Assembly (NCBI GenBank): GCA_017051695.1
Contig: JAFIDK010000007.1
Coordinates: forward strand, 62,001-126,000
Source of the DNA: Algoriphagus aestuarii
GTDB lineage: Bacteria; Bacteroidota; Bacteroidia; Cytophagales; Cyclobacteriaceae
Reading direction: 5' to 3'
Length of the DNA: 64,000 nt
Below are positions 28,066-35,995 of this stretch, in pieces. How positions within the stretch are numbered: position 1 is the first letter of the stretch; every line of letters begins with the position of its first letter. A model generated the notes under the pieces. That model was not told the origin of the DNA and did no database searches. It saw only the letters and a program-made list of their open reading frames with translations. Made by a program: the position numbers and the translations under genes.

Positions 28066-28500
28066 TTATTCCTCTCCTTCCTTCAGGTTATAATTGACCA
28101 TCCAGCCATTTCCGTATTTGTCCTTGAAGCTCCCGAAATATGAACCCCAAAATGCTTTTTCATAAGGCATTTCAATAGTACCTCCTTCAGAAAGTCCATC
28201 AAAGAATTTCCTGCCTTGTTCTTTACTGTCTGGCATCAGGGAAATGTAGTTATGGTTTCCTACATTCAGTCGATGCCCCATACTCGGCATGGTGTCACTT
28301 GCCATAATTTTGACTTCATCGGAAATTTTCAACGTGACATGCATCACGCGTTTTTTTTCTTCTTCGCTGAGATGGTCCATACCTGGGATTTCGCTGAAAT
28401 AATTGATTCCTTCATCAAATTCACCTCCAAGGATGCTTTTGTAAAAGGTCATGGCTTCTTCTGCGTTCCCGTCAAAATTTAAATAAGGATGAATTTTCAT
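28066..28500 (-). CDS. PhnB-like VOC-family protein
   Basis: A 144-residue member of the PhnB/3-demethylubiquinone-methyltransferase-like branch of the VOC superfamily. The characteristic opening HPYLNFDGNAEEAMTFYKSILGGEF is present, with the family's MASDTMP segment in the middle and FGSFKDKYGNGWMVN near the end. These proteins are dimeric glyoxalase-fold proteins without a defined reaction in most species. It stands alone between the tamB gene and a membrane protein gene, with its own hairpin terminator. Confidence 0.85.
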   Translation of the reverse strand: MKIHPYLNFDGNAEEAMTFYKSILGGEFDEGINYFSEIPGMDHLSEEEKKRVMHVTLKISDEVKIMASDTMPSMGHRLNVGNHNYISLMPDSKEQGRKFFDGLSEGGTIEMPYEKAFWGSYFGSFKDKYGNGWMVNYNLKEGEE

Positions 28501-28548
28501 AGTATGTGGGGTTAAAGTTTTTAAAATATGATGTAAACAATTTACAAT

Positions 28549-29133
28549 TTATGGCGCGATCCTGTCCACTTTAAAACTCAAACCAGACAATACCAGTCCC
28601 ACTATGACTACTCCACATGCAATGGGCCAACTCAGGAAAGATAATTGGATGGCGACTATTTGAAGAGCAAATCCTGCTAGCCAGACTAAATGACCATTTC
28701 TAGTTCGGCTAGCCCTCTTTTTGATGGGGTAACTCGCGCAACTTTCATCTATGAGCGGTCTGAAGTAGTCTCTGTATTGCCAAAGTAAAAGCAGATTGAG
28801 TAACAATAAAAAGCCTAAAACAAATGGAGTTCCTCTCCAATGCAAAGAGATAGTGACCATCAGGATATTTCCGATCATAGGAATCATCATGATGCTGCCG
28901 AGTAATTTATATCGGGTAGTGACTAATAAATATCCAATCAATACCTGGCAATAGGCAATAAATTCCCCGTAAAGCCCCAAGCCATAAGATTCGAGTTCCT
29001 CAATCAACCAAACTGGACCTATCCAGCCAAAAAACTGGTGGTCATAAAAAAGCTTGGCCATACCAGCACCCCAAAATGTAAATCCAAGAAAAACCGAAAT
29101 AATTTGGAGGATATAAGGAATTAGCTTTTTCAT
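28549..29133 (-). CDS. DoxX-like integral membrane protein
   Basis: A 194-residue membrane protein with four to five hydrophobic helices (about 7-25, 55-72, 78-95, 101-118 and 150-185). The early part, with a GAGMAKLF segment and a helical bundle, resembles the DoxX/MauE-type small membrane proteins, but the similarity is weak. No catalytic residue stands out. It is transcribed away from the iron-receptor gene and shares the 162-base intergenic region that holds the iron-box-like operator, so it may be affected by the same regulator. Confidence 0.6.
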   Translation of the reverse strand: MKKLIPYILQIISVFLGFTFWGAGMAKLFYDHQFFGWIGPVWLIEELESYGLGLYGEFIAYCQVLIGYLLVTTRYKLLGSIMMIPMIGNILMVTISLHWRGTPFVLGFLLLLNLLLLWQYRDYFRPLIDESCASYPIKKRASRTRNGHLVWLAGFALQIVAIQLSFLSWPIACGVVIVGLVLSGLSFKVDRIAP

Positions 29134-29217
29134 AAGGCTGTTTTGTTCTTCTTAAAAATATTCAAATCCATCAAAATGACCTGAATTTAAGGCTGAAATA
29201 ATTTTTATTAAATTTCT

Positions 29218-29258
29218 TTAGATTAATTCTAAATAAGTCTTGTTTAGAATTAATCTAA
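29218..29258. promoter_or_regulatory. Iron-box-like operator: perfect 16-bp inverted repeat
   Basis: TTAGATTAATTCTAAA (29218-29233) and TTTAGAATTAATCTAA (29243-29258) are exact reverse complements separated by 9 bases. Each arm is itself nearly palindromic and resembles Fur- or DtxR-type sites (TTAGA-rich). The right arm lies between the -33 and -7 promoter elements, so a bound repressor would block transcription of the receptor gene. Which regulator binds is an inference; none is encoded nearby. Confidence 0.75.
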
Positions 29259-29270
29259 GTAATAGGTTTG
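29240..29270 (+). promoter_or_regulatory. Bacteroidota-type promoter of the iron-receptor operon
   Basis: A -7 element TAGGTTTG (29263-29270) matches the TAnnTTTG consensus, and TTG at 29240-29242 lies 20 bases upstream as the -33 element. The ATG of the receptor gene follows 25 bases after the -7 element. The operator overlaps this promoter. Confidence 0.6.
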
Positions 29271-29295
29271 TAAAAATTTTGATAAACAAACCAAT

Positions 29296-31674
29296 ATGAA
29301 CCGCATAAGTTTACTCATCTTAAATCTCTTTTTCCTGAGTATAGGGAATGTTTTTGCTCAAATGGCCAGTATCAAAGGAACTGTCACCACCTCTGACAAA
29401 CAGCCAATGGAATTTGTCAACGTCGGCATCAAAGGACTTGCAAAAGGAAATACAACAGACAGGAAAGGTTTTTTTGAAATCAAAAACCTTGAATCTGGAA
29501 CTTACACTGTTTTTGCTTCTTTTGTGGGAGTTGAAAAACAAGAAAAGACCATTCGCCTAACTTCGGGGGAGACTCTCACAATAGACTTCACTTTGGCCGA
29601 AAGCTCCACCGAACTTTCGGAGGTCATCGTGACAGATTTGAGCTCCAATAGATTTTATTCCGACAGTAATTTTACTGTGGCAAAACTTCCTTTGACAGAT
29701 CTCGAAAATCCACAGGTTTACAATTCCATATCGCAGAAACTGCTCAAAGAGCAAGTGGTGACTACGATGAATGATGCCCTGAAAAATGCAACCGGTGTGA
29801 CCCGACTTTGGGAGTCTACCGGACGTGGAGGAGATGGGGCTGAATATTATTCGATGAGAGGTTTTTCTGTTCAGCCTACCATGGTCAATGGCATGCCTAG
29901 CCTGAATAACGGTGGTTTGGACCCGGCAAATATCGAAACTGTGGATGTGATCAAAGGGCCTTCCGGGACACTTTTTGGTAGCTCAGTTATTTCCTATGGA
30001 GGATTGATCAATATTACTACCAAAAAACCCGTAGATTTTTTTAAAGGAGAAGTCGGTTTCATTACCGGTAGTTTTGGTATGAATAGGCTCACCGCCGATG
30101 TCAATGTTCCATTGAATGAGTCAACATCTTTTCGTGTAAATACTGCTTATCAATCTAAAAACACATTTCAGGATGCAGGAGGAATGAATTCATTTTTCAT
30201 TGCCCCTTCCTTTAAATTTGAAGCGAGTGAAAGATTGACATTTTTGATCAACACAGAATTTCTGAATTCTAATTCCGTCAATGCACCCATGATCTTTTTA
30301 AACAGAAATAATCCTTTGACTTTTAGTTCGATCGAGGAGTTTGAGCCTTATTATGAGCGATCTTTTACAGGCAATGAATTGAGCATCAATAACAGTTCCT
30401 ATGGTTTACAGGCTCAGGCTTTTTACAAGCTTTCTAATGCCTGGACTTCCCAGACGGTAGTTTCAAGAAGTTCTACGCGGACGGATGGTTATTACCATTA
30501 CCTCTATGATTTCAGTGATGGGGATACATTTGGTAGATACATTTCCGACCGGAATGGCCAGACCTTGACCACAGATATCCAGCAGAATTTCATCGGAAAT
30601 TTTAGCCTTGGCAATCTGCGAAATAAAATGATTGTCGGTTTGGATTACTACGATCAGAATATTCTCAACAGCAGTACCGGTTGGGTGGCAAATGGAGCAG
30701 TGACCATTTCTGACGGGAAAGATACCGGAATTTTAACTCAGGCTGGAGTTGATGCTATTTTGAAAGATTCCTTCGAAGGGAATTCCACAGGATCCACTCG
30801 AGTAATGAGTGCTTATGTTTCGGATGTAATGGAGCTGACTCCGCAATTATCCGTCATGGCCAGCGTAAGAGTGGATAATTTTAAAAACGAAGCTTGGGGA
30901 GCTGATTCAGAGCAAAATACTCAAACGGCAGTTTCACCTAAGTTTGGTGTAGTTTATCAGGCAATTAAAGACAAGGTTTCTGTTTTTGGTAACTACATGA
31001 ATGGCTTCTCCAATGTCGCGCCTGTGACAGTTTCAGATGAGGACGGAACAAACCCAAGATTCAAGACTTTTGATCCTGAAAAAGCCAACCAATATGAATT
31101 TGGAGTAAAAACCAATTTGCTGAAAGATAAGATTTCTGCCACCGCCAGCTATTACAATATCACTGTAGGAAATAGAATAATCACAGATCCTACTAATATC
31201 AATAATTCCATCCAAGGTGGAGAAGTAGTAAGCAAAGGATTTGAATTCAGCCTGATTGCAAGCCCGGTGGAAGGATTGAGTTTGGTAGCAGGTTACTCTA
31301 AAAATGAGGCTGAAGTAACAGAAGATAATCCTGAAAGCGGCTACTTAGGCTTGAGACCGGAATCGGCGGGTCCAGATCAATTAATGAATTTCTGGGCGAG
31401 CTATAATTTCACTACAGGGACATTAAAAGGATTTGGACTTGGTTTTGGAGGAAATGCAGCCAGCGAATTCCTTACTCTAAATAGAGAAAATATCGGGTCC
31501 TTTGCCCTTCCTGCCTATCAGGTTTTCAATGCATCTCTTTCCTATTCAGGGTCTCAATATTTCTTGGCTTTGAAAGTCAATAATCTTTTAGATGAGAAAA
31601 ATTACTCTGGTTGGTCGACGATCACGCCACAAAGCCCAAGAAACTTCTCTTTAAGTTTAAATTATAGATTTTGA
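29296..31674 (+). CDS. TonB-dependent siderophore-type receptor
   Basis: An outer-membrane receptor, probably for ferric siderophore. Order: signal peptide (1-21, ending VFAQ), carboxypeptidase-like regulatory domain (about 25-110), a plug domain (about 145-255) with SMRGFSVQPTMVNGMPS and VDVIKGPSGTLFGS, and a barrel ending in LSLNYRF. At 792 residues it has the length of ferrichrome/ferric-coprogen type receptors. An iron-box-like operator overlaps the promoter, and a PepSY-domain membrane protein gene follows with a 1-base overlap (TGATG). That pairing is common in siderophore uptake operons. The actual ligand cannot be named. Confidence 0.92.
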   Translation: MNRISLLILNLFFLSIGNVFAQMASIKGTVTTSDKQPMEFVNVGIKGLAKGNTTDRKGFFEIKNLESGTYTVFASFVGVEKQEKTIRLTSGETLTIDFTLAESSTELSEVIVTDLSSNRFYSDSNFTVAKLPLTDLENPQVYNSISQKLLKEQVVTTMNDALKNATGVTRLWESTGRGGDGAEYYSMRGFSVQPTMVNGMPSLNNGGLDPANIETVDVIKGPSGTLFGSSVISYGGLINITTKKPVDFFKGEVGFITGSFGMNRLTADVNVPLNESTSFRVNTAYQSKNTFQDAGGMNSFFIAPSFKFEASERLTFLINTEFLNSNSVNAPMIFLNRNNPLTFSSIEEFEPYYERSFTGNELSINNSSYGLQAQAFYKLSNAWTSQTVVSRSSTRTDGYYHYLYDFSDGDTFGRYISDRNGQTLTTDIQQNFIGNFSLGNLRNKMIVGLDYYDQNILNSSTGWVANGAVTISDGKDTGILTQAGVDAILKDSFEGNSTGSTRVMSAYVSDVMELTPQLSVMASVRVDNFKNEAWGADSEQNTQTAVSPKFGVVYQAIKDKVSVFGNYMNGFSNVAPVTVSDEDGTNPRFKTFDPEKANQYEFGVKTNLLKDKISATASYYNITVGNRIITDPTNINNSIQGGEVVSKGFEFSLIASPVEGLSLVAGYSKNEAEVTEDNPESGYLGLRPESAGPDQLMNFWASYNFTTGTLKGFGLGFGGNAASEFLTLNRENIGSFALPAYQVFNASLSYSGSQYFLALKVNNLLDEKNYSGWSTITPQSPRNFSLSLNYRF

Positions 31675-32840
31675 TGAATCTAAAAAAAACCATCCATAAA
31701 TTACATCTCTGGCTCGGACTTTCGTCCGGGCTAGTGGTGTTTATTGTAGCGGTCACTGGTTGTATTTATGCATTCCAGGCAGAGATAAAAGACTTGACCT
31801 ACTCCTACCTTTTTGTCGAGCCTCAACAAAGTTCTGTTCTGCCTCCAAGTCAGATCAGTGAGATCGCTCAGGAGGCTTTTCCGGAAGGACACCTCCATGC
31901 GGTGCTGTATCCCGCGAAAGAACGTTCTGTACAGGCGATATTCTTTAGTTATGGAGAGGGAAATGATCATTACAAAATAGCATACATCAATCCCTATACG
32001 GGTAAATTGATCAAGCTTAATGATGAATATGCCGATTTTTTCAGAATTGTATTGGATGGGCATTTTTACCTTTGGTTACCTCCCGAAATCGGCCAACCTG
32101 TAGTAGCTAGCTTTACATTGGTATTCCTTTTTATGGTGATTTCAGGTTTGGTCCTTTGGTGGCCTAAGAAAAAGAAAAACCTCAAACAAAGTCTGAAAAT
32201 CAAATGGGATGGAAGATGGAGAAGACGAAACTACGATTTGCATCAAGTCCTAGGATTTTATGTGATGGTATTTGCGTTAGTTTTCGCTGTCACCGGATTG
32301 GTGTGGGGATTTACCTGGTTTAGAGATGCACTTTATTTTACGGCTTCTGGAGGGGATCAATTTGTGGAGTATTATAATCCTGCCTCTGATTCCACTCAAA
32401 CTTATCAGGGAGAAATTCCGGTTTTGGATGCAGTATGGCTAAAAATGAATGAGGAATATCCAAACGCAGATTGGATAGAAGTTCATCCGCCAGAATATGA
32501 AGGGTCTGCTATTGCGGCCAATGCCAACCCAGATGCCTCTACCTATTGGAAATCTGATTACCGATATTTCGATCAAAATACGCTAGAAGAACTTCCGGTC
32601 GAGCATTTTTACAATAGACTGGAAGAGGCCAATGCTGCCCAAAAACTGATGCGGATGAATTATGACATTCATGTGGGGGCCATTGCTGGACTTCCTGGTA
32701 AGGTATTGGCCTTTCTTTTAAGTGCGATTATTGCTTCGCTACCTGTAACAGGCTTTTTGATCTGGTGGGGAAGGAAGAACAAGTCAAAGAAGAAAGCTGT
32801 AAAGCTAGAGAGAGAGGAAAAGGTGCTTTCGCAAGTGTAA
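31674..32840 (+). CDS. PepSY-associated transmembrane protein (PiuB-like), iron uptake partner
   Basis: Four strong membrane helices lie at about residues 13-35, 142-160, 193-215 and 340-360, with a large periplasmic loop between helices one and two. The HKLHLWLGLSSG opening, LHQVLGFY and NYDIHVGAIAGLPGK segments carry the conserved histidines of the family, which are thought to coordinate haem in an inner-membrane ferric-siderophore reductase. The ATG at 31674 shares one base with the stop of the receptor gene. A hairpin terminator follows 16 bases after the stop. The reductase role is family-based inference. Confidence 0.88.
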   Translation: MNLKKTIHKLHLWLGLSSGLVVFIVAVTGCIYAFQAEIKDLTYSYLFVEPQQSSVLPPSQISEIAQEAFPEGHLHAVLYPAKERSVQAIFFSYGEGNDHYKIAYINPYTGKLIKLNDEYADFFRIVLDGHFYLWLPPEIGQPVVASFTLVFLFMVISGLVLWWPKKKKNLKQSLKIKWDGRWRRRNYDLHQVLGFYVMVFALVFAVTGLVWGFTWFRDALYFTASGGDQFVEYYNPASDSTQTYQGEIPVLDAVWLKMNEEYPNADWIEVHPPEYEGSAIAANANPDASTYWKSDYRYFDQNTLEELPVEHFYNRLEEANAAQKLMRMNYDIHVGAIAGLPGKVLAFLLSAIIASLPVTGFLIWWGRKNKSKKKAVKLEREEKVLSQV

Positions 32841-32853
32841 AAGAGAAGGAGAA

Positions 32854-32886
32854 AGAAAGACTATAAGGATTTGCAGTCTTTTTCTT
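32854..32886 (+). terminator. Probable terminator of the iron-uptake operon
   Basis: AAAGACT (32856-32862) pairs with AGTCTTT (32875-32881), extendable by two pairs, with a 12-base loop and a T-rich tail. The remaining bases up to 33137 hold no gene I can support; they are A+T-rich and presumably carry the promoter of the next gene. Confidence 0.6.
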
Positions 32887-33137
32887 TTAGCTTCAAATTT
32901 TGGCTTTTCCAAAGAGCATAAGGGTATTTAGGTTATTACAATATGTATATCCGCTATTTTACCAGTTAATAGATTAAAGCGGCTTAATAAATGGTAAATT
33001 CTAGTTGAGAGGCTGCTTCGGTCATCCGTCATCGGTCTTCCAGCCAATCAAGCAAAGAAAATAAGGTAACTGGCATCATTGCGGTCAATCATATATTACA
33101 AAATTCCCTATTTTGGTTTCCTAAATCTTTTTAAAAA

Positions 33138-33677
33138 ATGGCATCAGCAAGTGAATTAGCACCAGGGAGTAAAATTTCCCACCCAAAATTCGGCACAGGA
33201 ATGATACTTTCTGTAGACGAAACGTTTTACAAAATCTATTTCTACTCCACCGAGGAAGTAAAAACATTGGCAAGAGATTATGATGGATTTACCATCGAAG
33301 AGGCAAAGCTGCCGGACTTTCCCATGTTGACGATGAAAGACGTGGAAAAAGCCATCCGTGAAGCCTTGATGCAGACTTCGGAAAGGGCTCCTATCGTCCC
33401 TTTGGGAGGGAGATGGATGGGTGGGAATGTGGTCTTTGAACCGAATGACAAGAACCTACAAACCAAGGAGATTCCTATGGAAACATTCTTTCACAAAATT
33501 GTGATGGTCAGAGAAAAACTCCGTGTTTTAGAACAAAACATCAACAATCATCCAAAATTGGACGACGAGGATAGAGTTCATCTTCAGCAATATATTACTA
33601 GGTGCTATGGGTCATTGACCACATTTAATGTGCTATTTGCATATAAAGAAGACCAATTTAAAGGAAGTGGGTCATGA
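33138..33677 (+). CDS. Conserved hypothetical protein with Tudor/SH3-like N-terminus
   Basis: I do not recognise a named family. The N-terminal 50 residues (LAPGSKISHPKFGTGMILSVDETFYKIYFYSTE...) look like the small beta-barrel that begins several nucleic-acid-associated proteins (CarD- or UvrD-tail-like: 'GxxVxHxxFGxGxI'). The C-terminal half is mainly helical, with a long amphipathic stretch (MVREKLRVLEQNINNHPKLDD). There is no signal peptide, so it is cytosolic. It is monocistronic. A role in nucleic-acid or RNA-polymerase binding is a guess from the N-terminal resemblance. Confidence 0.7.
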   Translation: MASASELAPGSKISHPKFGTGMILSVDETFYKIYFYSTEEVKTLARDYDGFTIEEAKLPDFPMLTMKDVEKAIREALMQTSERAPIVPLGGRWMGGNVVFEPNDKNLQTKEIPMETFFHKIVMVREKLRVLEQNINNHPKLDDEDRVHLQQYITRCYGSLTTFNVLFAYKEDQFKGSGS

Positions 33678-33751
33678 TGTATGATATAAGAATTTTGGGT
33701 TTCGATTTTTCGACTCCATTTAAGAAAAGAATGTCTTAAACCTATTTAACC

Positions 33752-34861
33752 ATGATCAAAACCACGATTCTATTTTTAGTAATTACCTTACTGTTGGCTT
33801 CTCATAAACAAAAAGAGAAAGGACTGAAGGATCTTTTTGAAGACAGTTTTTTCATTGGTGTGGCTTTAAATGGCCGGCAAGTGAGCAGTGAGGATTCGAA
33901 AGTAAATGCTTTGATTGAGGGTAATTTCAATAGCCTTAGTCCGGAGAATGGATTGAAATGGGCCTTGGTTCATCCCCAACCAGAATCCTATCATTTTGAG
34001 TTTGGGGATGCTTATGTTGCTTTAGGCGAACAGCTGAATGCATTTACTATTGGTCATTGTCTGGTTTGGCATCAGCAAGTTCCAGATTGGGTTTTTGAAG
34101 ACGAAACTGGAGCATTAGTGGATAAGGAGGAGCTTTATTCGAGAATGAGGACCCATATTCAAACCGTTGCCGGAAGATACAAGGGGAAAATTCAAGGTTG
34201 GGATGTGGTGAATGAAGCTTTTAATGAAGATGGGAGTTTTCGGGAATCGAAATGGTTTCAGATCGCAGGTAGCGATTTTATCAAAGAAGCTTTCCGAAAT
34301 GCAGCGAAAGCAGATCCAGAAGCTGAACTTTATTATAATGATTACAATGTCTGGAAAGCTTCTAAGCGGAATGGAATCCTGGATTTTGCCAAAGAAATGA
34401 AGGCAGAAGGGATCAAAATTGATGCGATTGGTATGCAAGGACATTATCAATTGGAGTCTCCTTCATTGGAAGAAATCGAGCGGGGAATCATCGATATCCA
34501 TGAGGCAGGATTTAAAGTAATGATTACAGAACTGGATGTGGATGTGCTGCCAAGGCCACGAAGTGCAGAGGGGGCAGATTTGAATATGAATTTTGCAAAC
34601 TCAGAAGAATACAATCCTTATAAAGATGGGATTTCCCCGGAAGCAGAAGCAAAATTGGCACAACGCTATGCGGATATTTTTGCCATTTTTGAAAAGCATA
34701 AAGACAAAATCACCCGGGTTACATTTTGGGGATTAAGTGATAGGAATAGCTGGCTGAATAATTTCCCAGTCCGTGGTCGGACCAATTACCCTTTGTTGTT
34801 TGATAGGAATTTAGATCCCAAAAAAGAAGTTTTTGAAAAACTAGCCGGAGTGATCCGTTAA
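33752..34861 (+). CDS. GH10 endo-1,4-beta-xylanase
   Basis: It cleaves xylan backbones. The (beta/alpha)8 GH10 domain fills residues 25-369. The acid/base Glu155 is in WDVVNEAF and the nucleophile Glu260 in MITELDVDV; the HCLVWHQQVPDW and GMQGHYQL segments also match the family. The N-terminal hydrophobic helix ends in LLLASHKQK: it looks like a lipoprotein signal in which the lipobox cysteine is a histidine (CAT codon), so it may be released or stay membrane-anchored rather than lipidated. No SusCD pair is next to it. A 148-bp intergenic repeat follows the stop codon and may terminate transcription. Confidence 0.93.
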   Translation: MIKTTILFLVITLLLASHKQKEKGLKDLFEDSFFIGVALNGRQVSSEDSKVNALIEGNFNSLSPENGLKWALVHPQPESYHFEFGDAYVALGEQLNAFTIGHCLVWHQQVPDWVFEDETGALVDKEELYSRMRTHIQTVAGRYKGKIQGWDVVNEAFNEDGSFRESKWFQIAGSDFIKEAFRNAAKADPEAELYYNDYNVWKASKRNGILDFAKEMKAEGIKIDAIGMQGHYQLESPSLEEIERGIIDIHEAGFKVMITELDVDVLPRPRSAEGADLNMNFANSEEYNPYKDGISPEAEAKLAQRYADIFAIFEKHKDKITRVTFWGLSDRNSWLNNFPVRGRTNYPLLFDRNLDPKKEVFEKLAGVIR

Positions 34862-34870
34862 TCATGAAAG

Positions 34871-35018
34871 AAAAAAGTGGCTGTCTCAAAAGTCTATGAA
34901 ATTGTCTGCCTAAGCGGAGTCGAAGGCTTAATACAACGAATTAAGCTACATTTCGATCCCGTACAATTGTCAGGACGCTCAATGTGACAAAAAGTAGTTA
35001 CGAGACAGCCTCTTTTTC
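34871..35018. repeat. Intergenic palindromic repeat element, copy 1
   Basis: The 148-bp element has terminal inverted repeats (GTGGCTGTCTC at 34877-34887, GAGACAGCCTC at 35002-35012) bordered by A and T runs. Internal landmarks are AGCGGAGTCGAAGGC (34914-34928) and a GCTCAATGTGAC block near 34977-34988. The second copy at 59784-59935 is in the opposite orientation and shares the ends and these internal blocks. It lies between convergent genes and could act as a bidirectional terminator. It holds no ORF. Confidence 0.85.
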
Positions 35019-35020
35019 AA

Positions 35021-35926
35021 TTAGAAGTTTTCGTCAATCAATTCCTTGTTACATGCAGCTCCGGCCATAGTACCGGAGGAAACTGCAAAAGCAACAGATC
35101 GAAACATATTTGTATTATCTCCACAGGCAAAAACACCCGGAACTGACGTCTTTTGCATTTGGTCTACATCCAGGTATCCATTGGGTTTAATTTCACATCC
35201 CAATTTGGAAACCATAGTTGTGCTTTGCTCAAAATCCGGTTTCACATAAAGTGCCTTAAGTTCAGTTTGTGAACCGTCCTCAAACTTCAATCCTTGGATA
35301 TGTCCTTTTTGATGGATGATTTGGTGGATTTTTCTTTCGTCCACGGCTACATCTTTCGCTGCCAATTTCCCTTTTTGCTCTGAGCTCAAAGTTGATTTTC
35401 CATTAGTAAATAAAGTCAAGTCTTTTGTCCAATGGCTGATCATTTTTCCGAATTCGAAACCAAAATCTCCATTGGCCAAAATACCGGTTTTTTCATTTCT
35501 GACTTCGTAACCATGGCAATAGGGGCAGTGGATGACTGAAATCCCCCAGCATTCCTTTAATTCTGGGATTTCAGGAAGAATATCCTTGATGCCAGTGGCA
35601 AAGATTAGTTTTCGGCTTGCAAATGTTGCTCCTGATTCTGTTTTAATTTCGAATCCATAGGTGCTTTTTTCGGAAGAAATGACAGCGTCAGAAAGAAATG
35701 AAACTGTTTCGTAGGCTTCCACTTGTTCTCTGGCGGTACTGGAAATCTCCTGAGGCGTTTTACCGTCCTGAGTCAAAAAATTATGTGAATGTGGTGTTTG
35801 GCGATTGCAGGGATTTCCAGCGTCAATGACCAGGACTTTTCTCAAGGATCTGCCCAAAGCCATTGCCGCAGCAAGTCCCGCATAGTTACCTCCGATGATA
35901 ATTACTTCGTATTGATTGCTTTCCAT
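35021..35926 (-). CDS. NAD(P)/FAD-dependent oxidoreductase, thioredoxin-reductase-like
   Basis: A 301-residue two-domain flavoprotein. The FAD motif IIGGNYAGLAAA is at about residues 10-21, and the C-terminal FAD segment VFACGDNTNMFRSVAFAVSSG is typical. The redox pair is CPYC in VIHCPYCHGYE instead of the CATC/CAVC of standard thioredoxin reductase, and the NAD(P) loop (ANGDFGFEFG) is not a canonical GxGxxG/A. It is therefore better called TrxR-like than a true TrxR. The 7-bp palindrome at 35964-35982 lies upstream of its start and may be an operator. No thioredoxin gene is adjacent. Confidence 0.82.
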   Translation of the reverse strand: MESNQYEVIIIGGNYAGLAAAMALGRSLRKVLVIDAGNPCNRQTPHSHNFLTQDGKTPQEISSTAREQVEAYETVSFLSDAVISSEKSTYGFEIKTESGATFASRKLIFATGIKDILPEIPELKECWGISVIHCPYCHGYEVRNEKTGILANGDFGFEFGKMISHWTKDLTLFTNGKSTLSSEQKGKLAAKDVAVDERKIHQIIHQKGHIQGLKFEDGSQTELKALYVKPDFEQSTTMVSKLGCEIKPNGYLDVDQMQKTSVPGVFACGDNTNMFRSVAFAVSSGTMAGAACNKELIDENF

Positions 35927-35963
35927 TTTTAAAGAATTTAGTAATAGATAAGCAACCTAAGTA

Positions 35964-35982
35964 AATGCAATTAAGTTGCATT
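35964..35982. promoter_or_regulatory. Operator-like palindrome upstream of the TrxR-like gene
   Basis: AATGCAA (35964-35970) and TTGCATT (35976-35982) are exact inverted repeats with a 5-base spacer, 38 bases upstream of the minus-strand start codon. The layout fits a dimeric repressor or activator site. The regulator is not encoded nearby. Confidence 0.5.
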
Positions 35983-35995
35983 AATGAAGGGTAAT

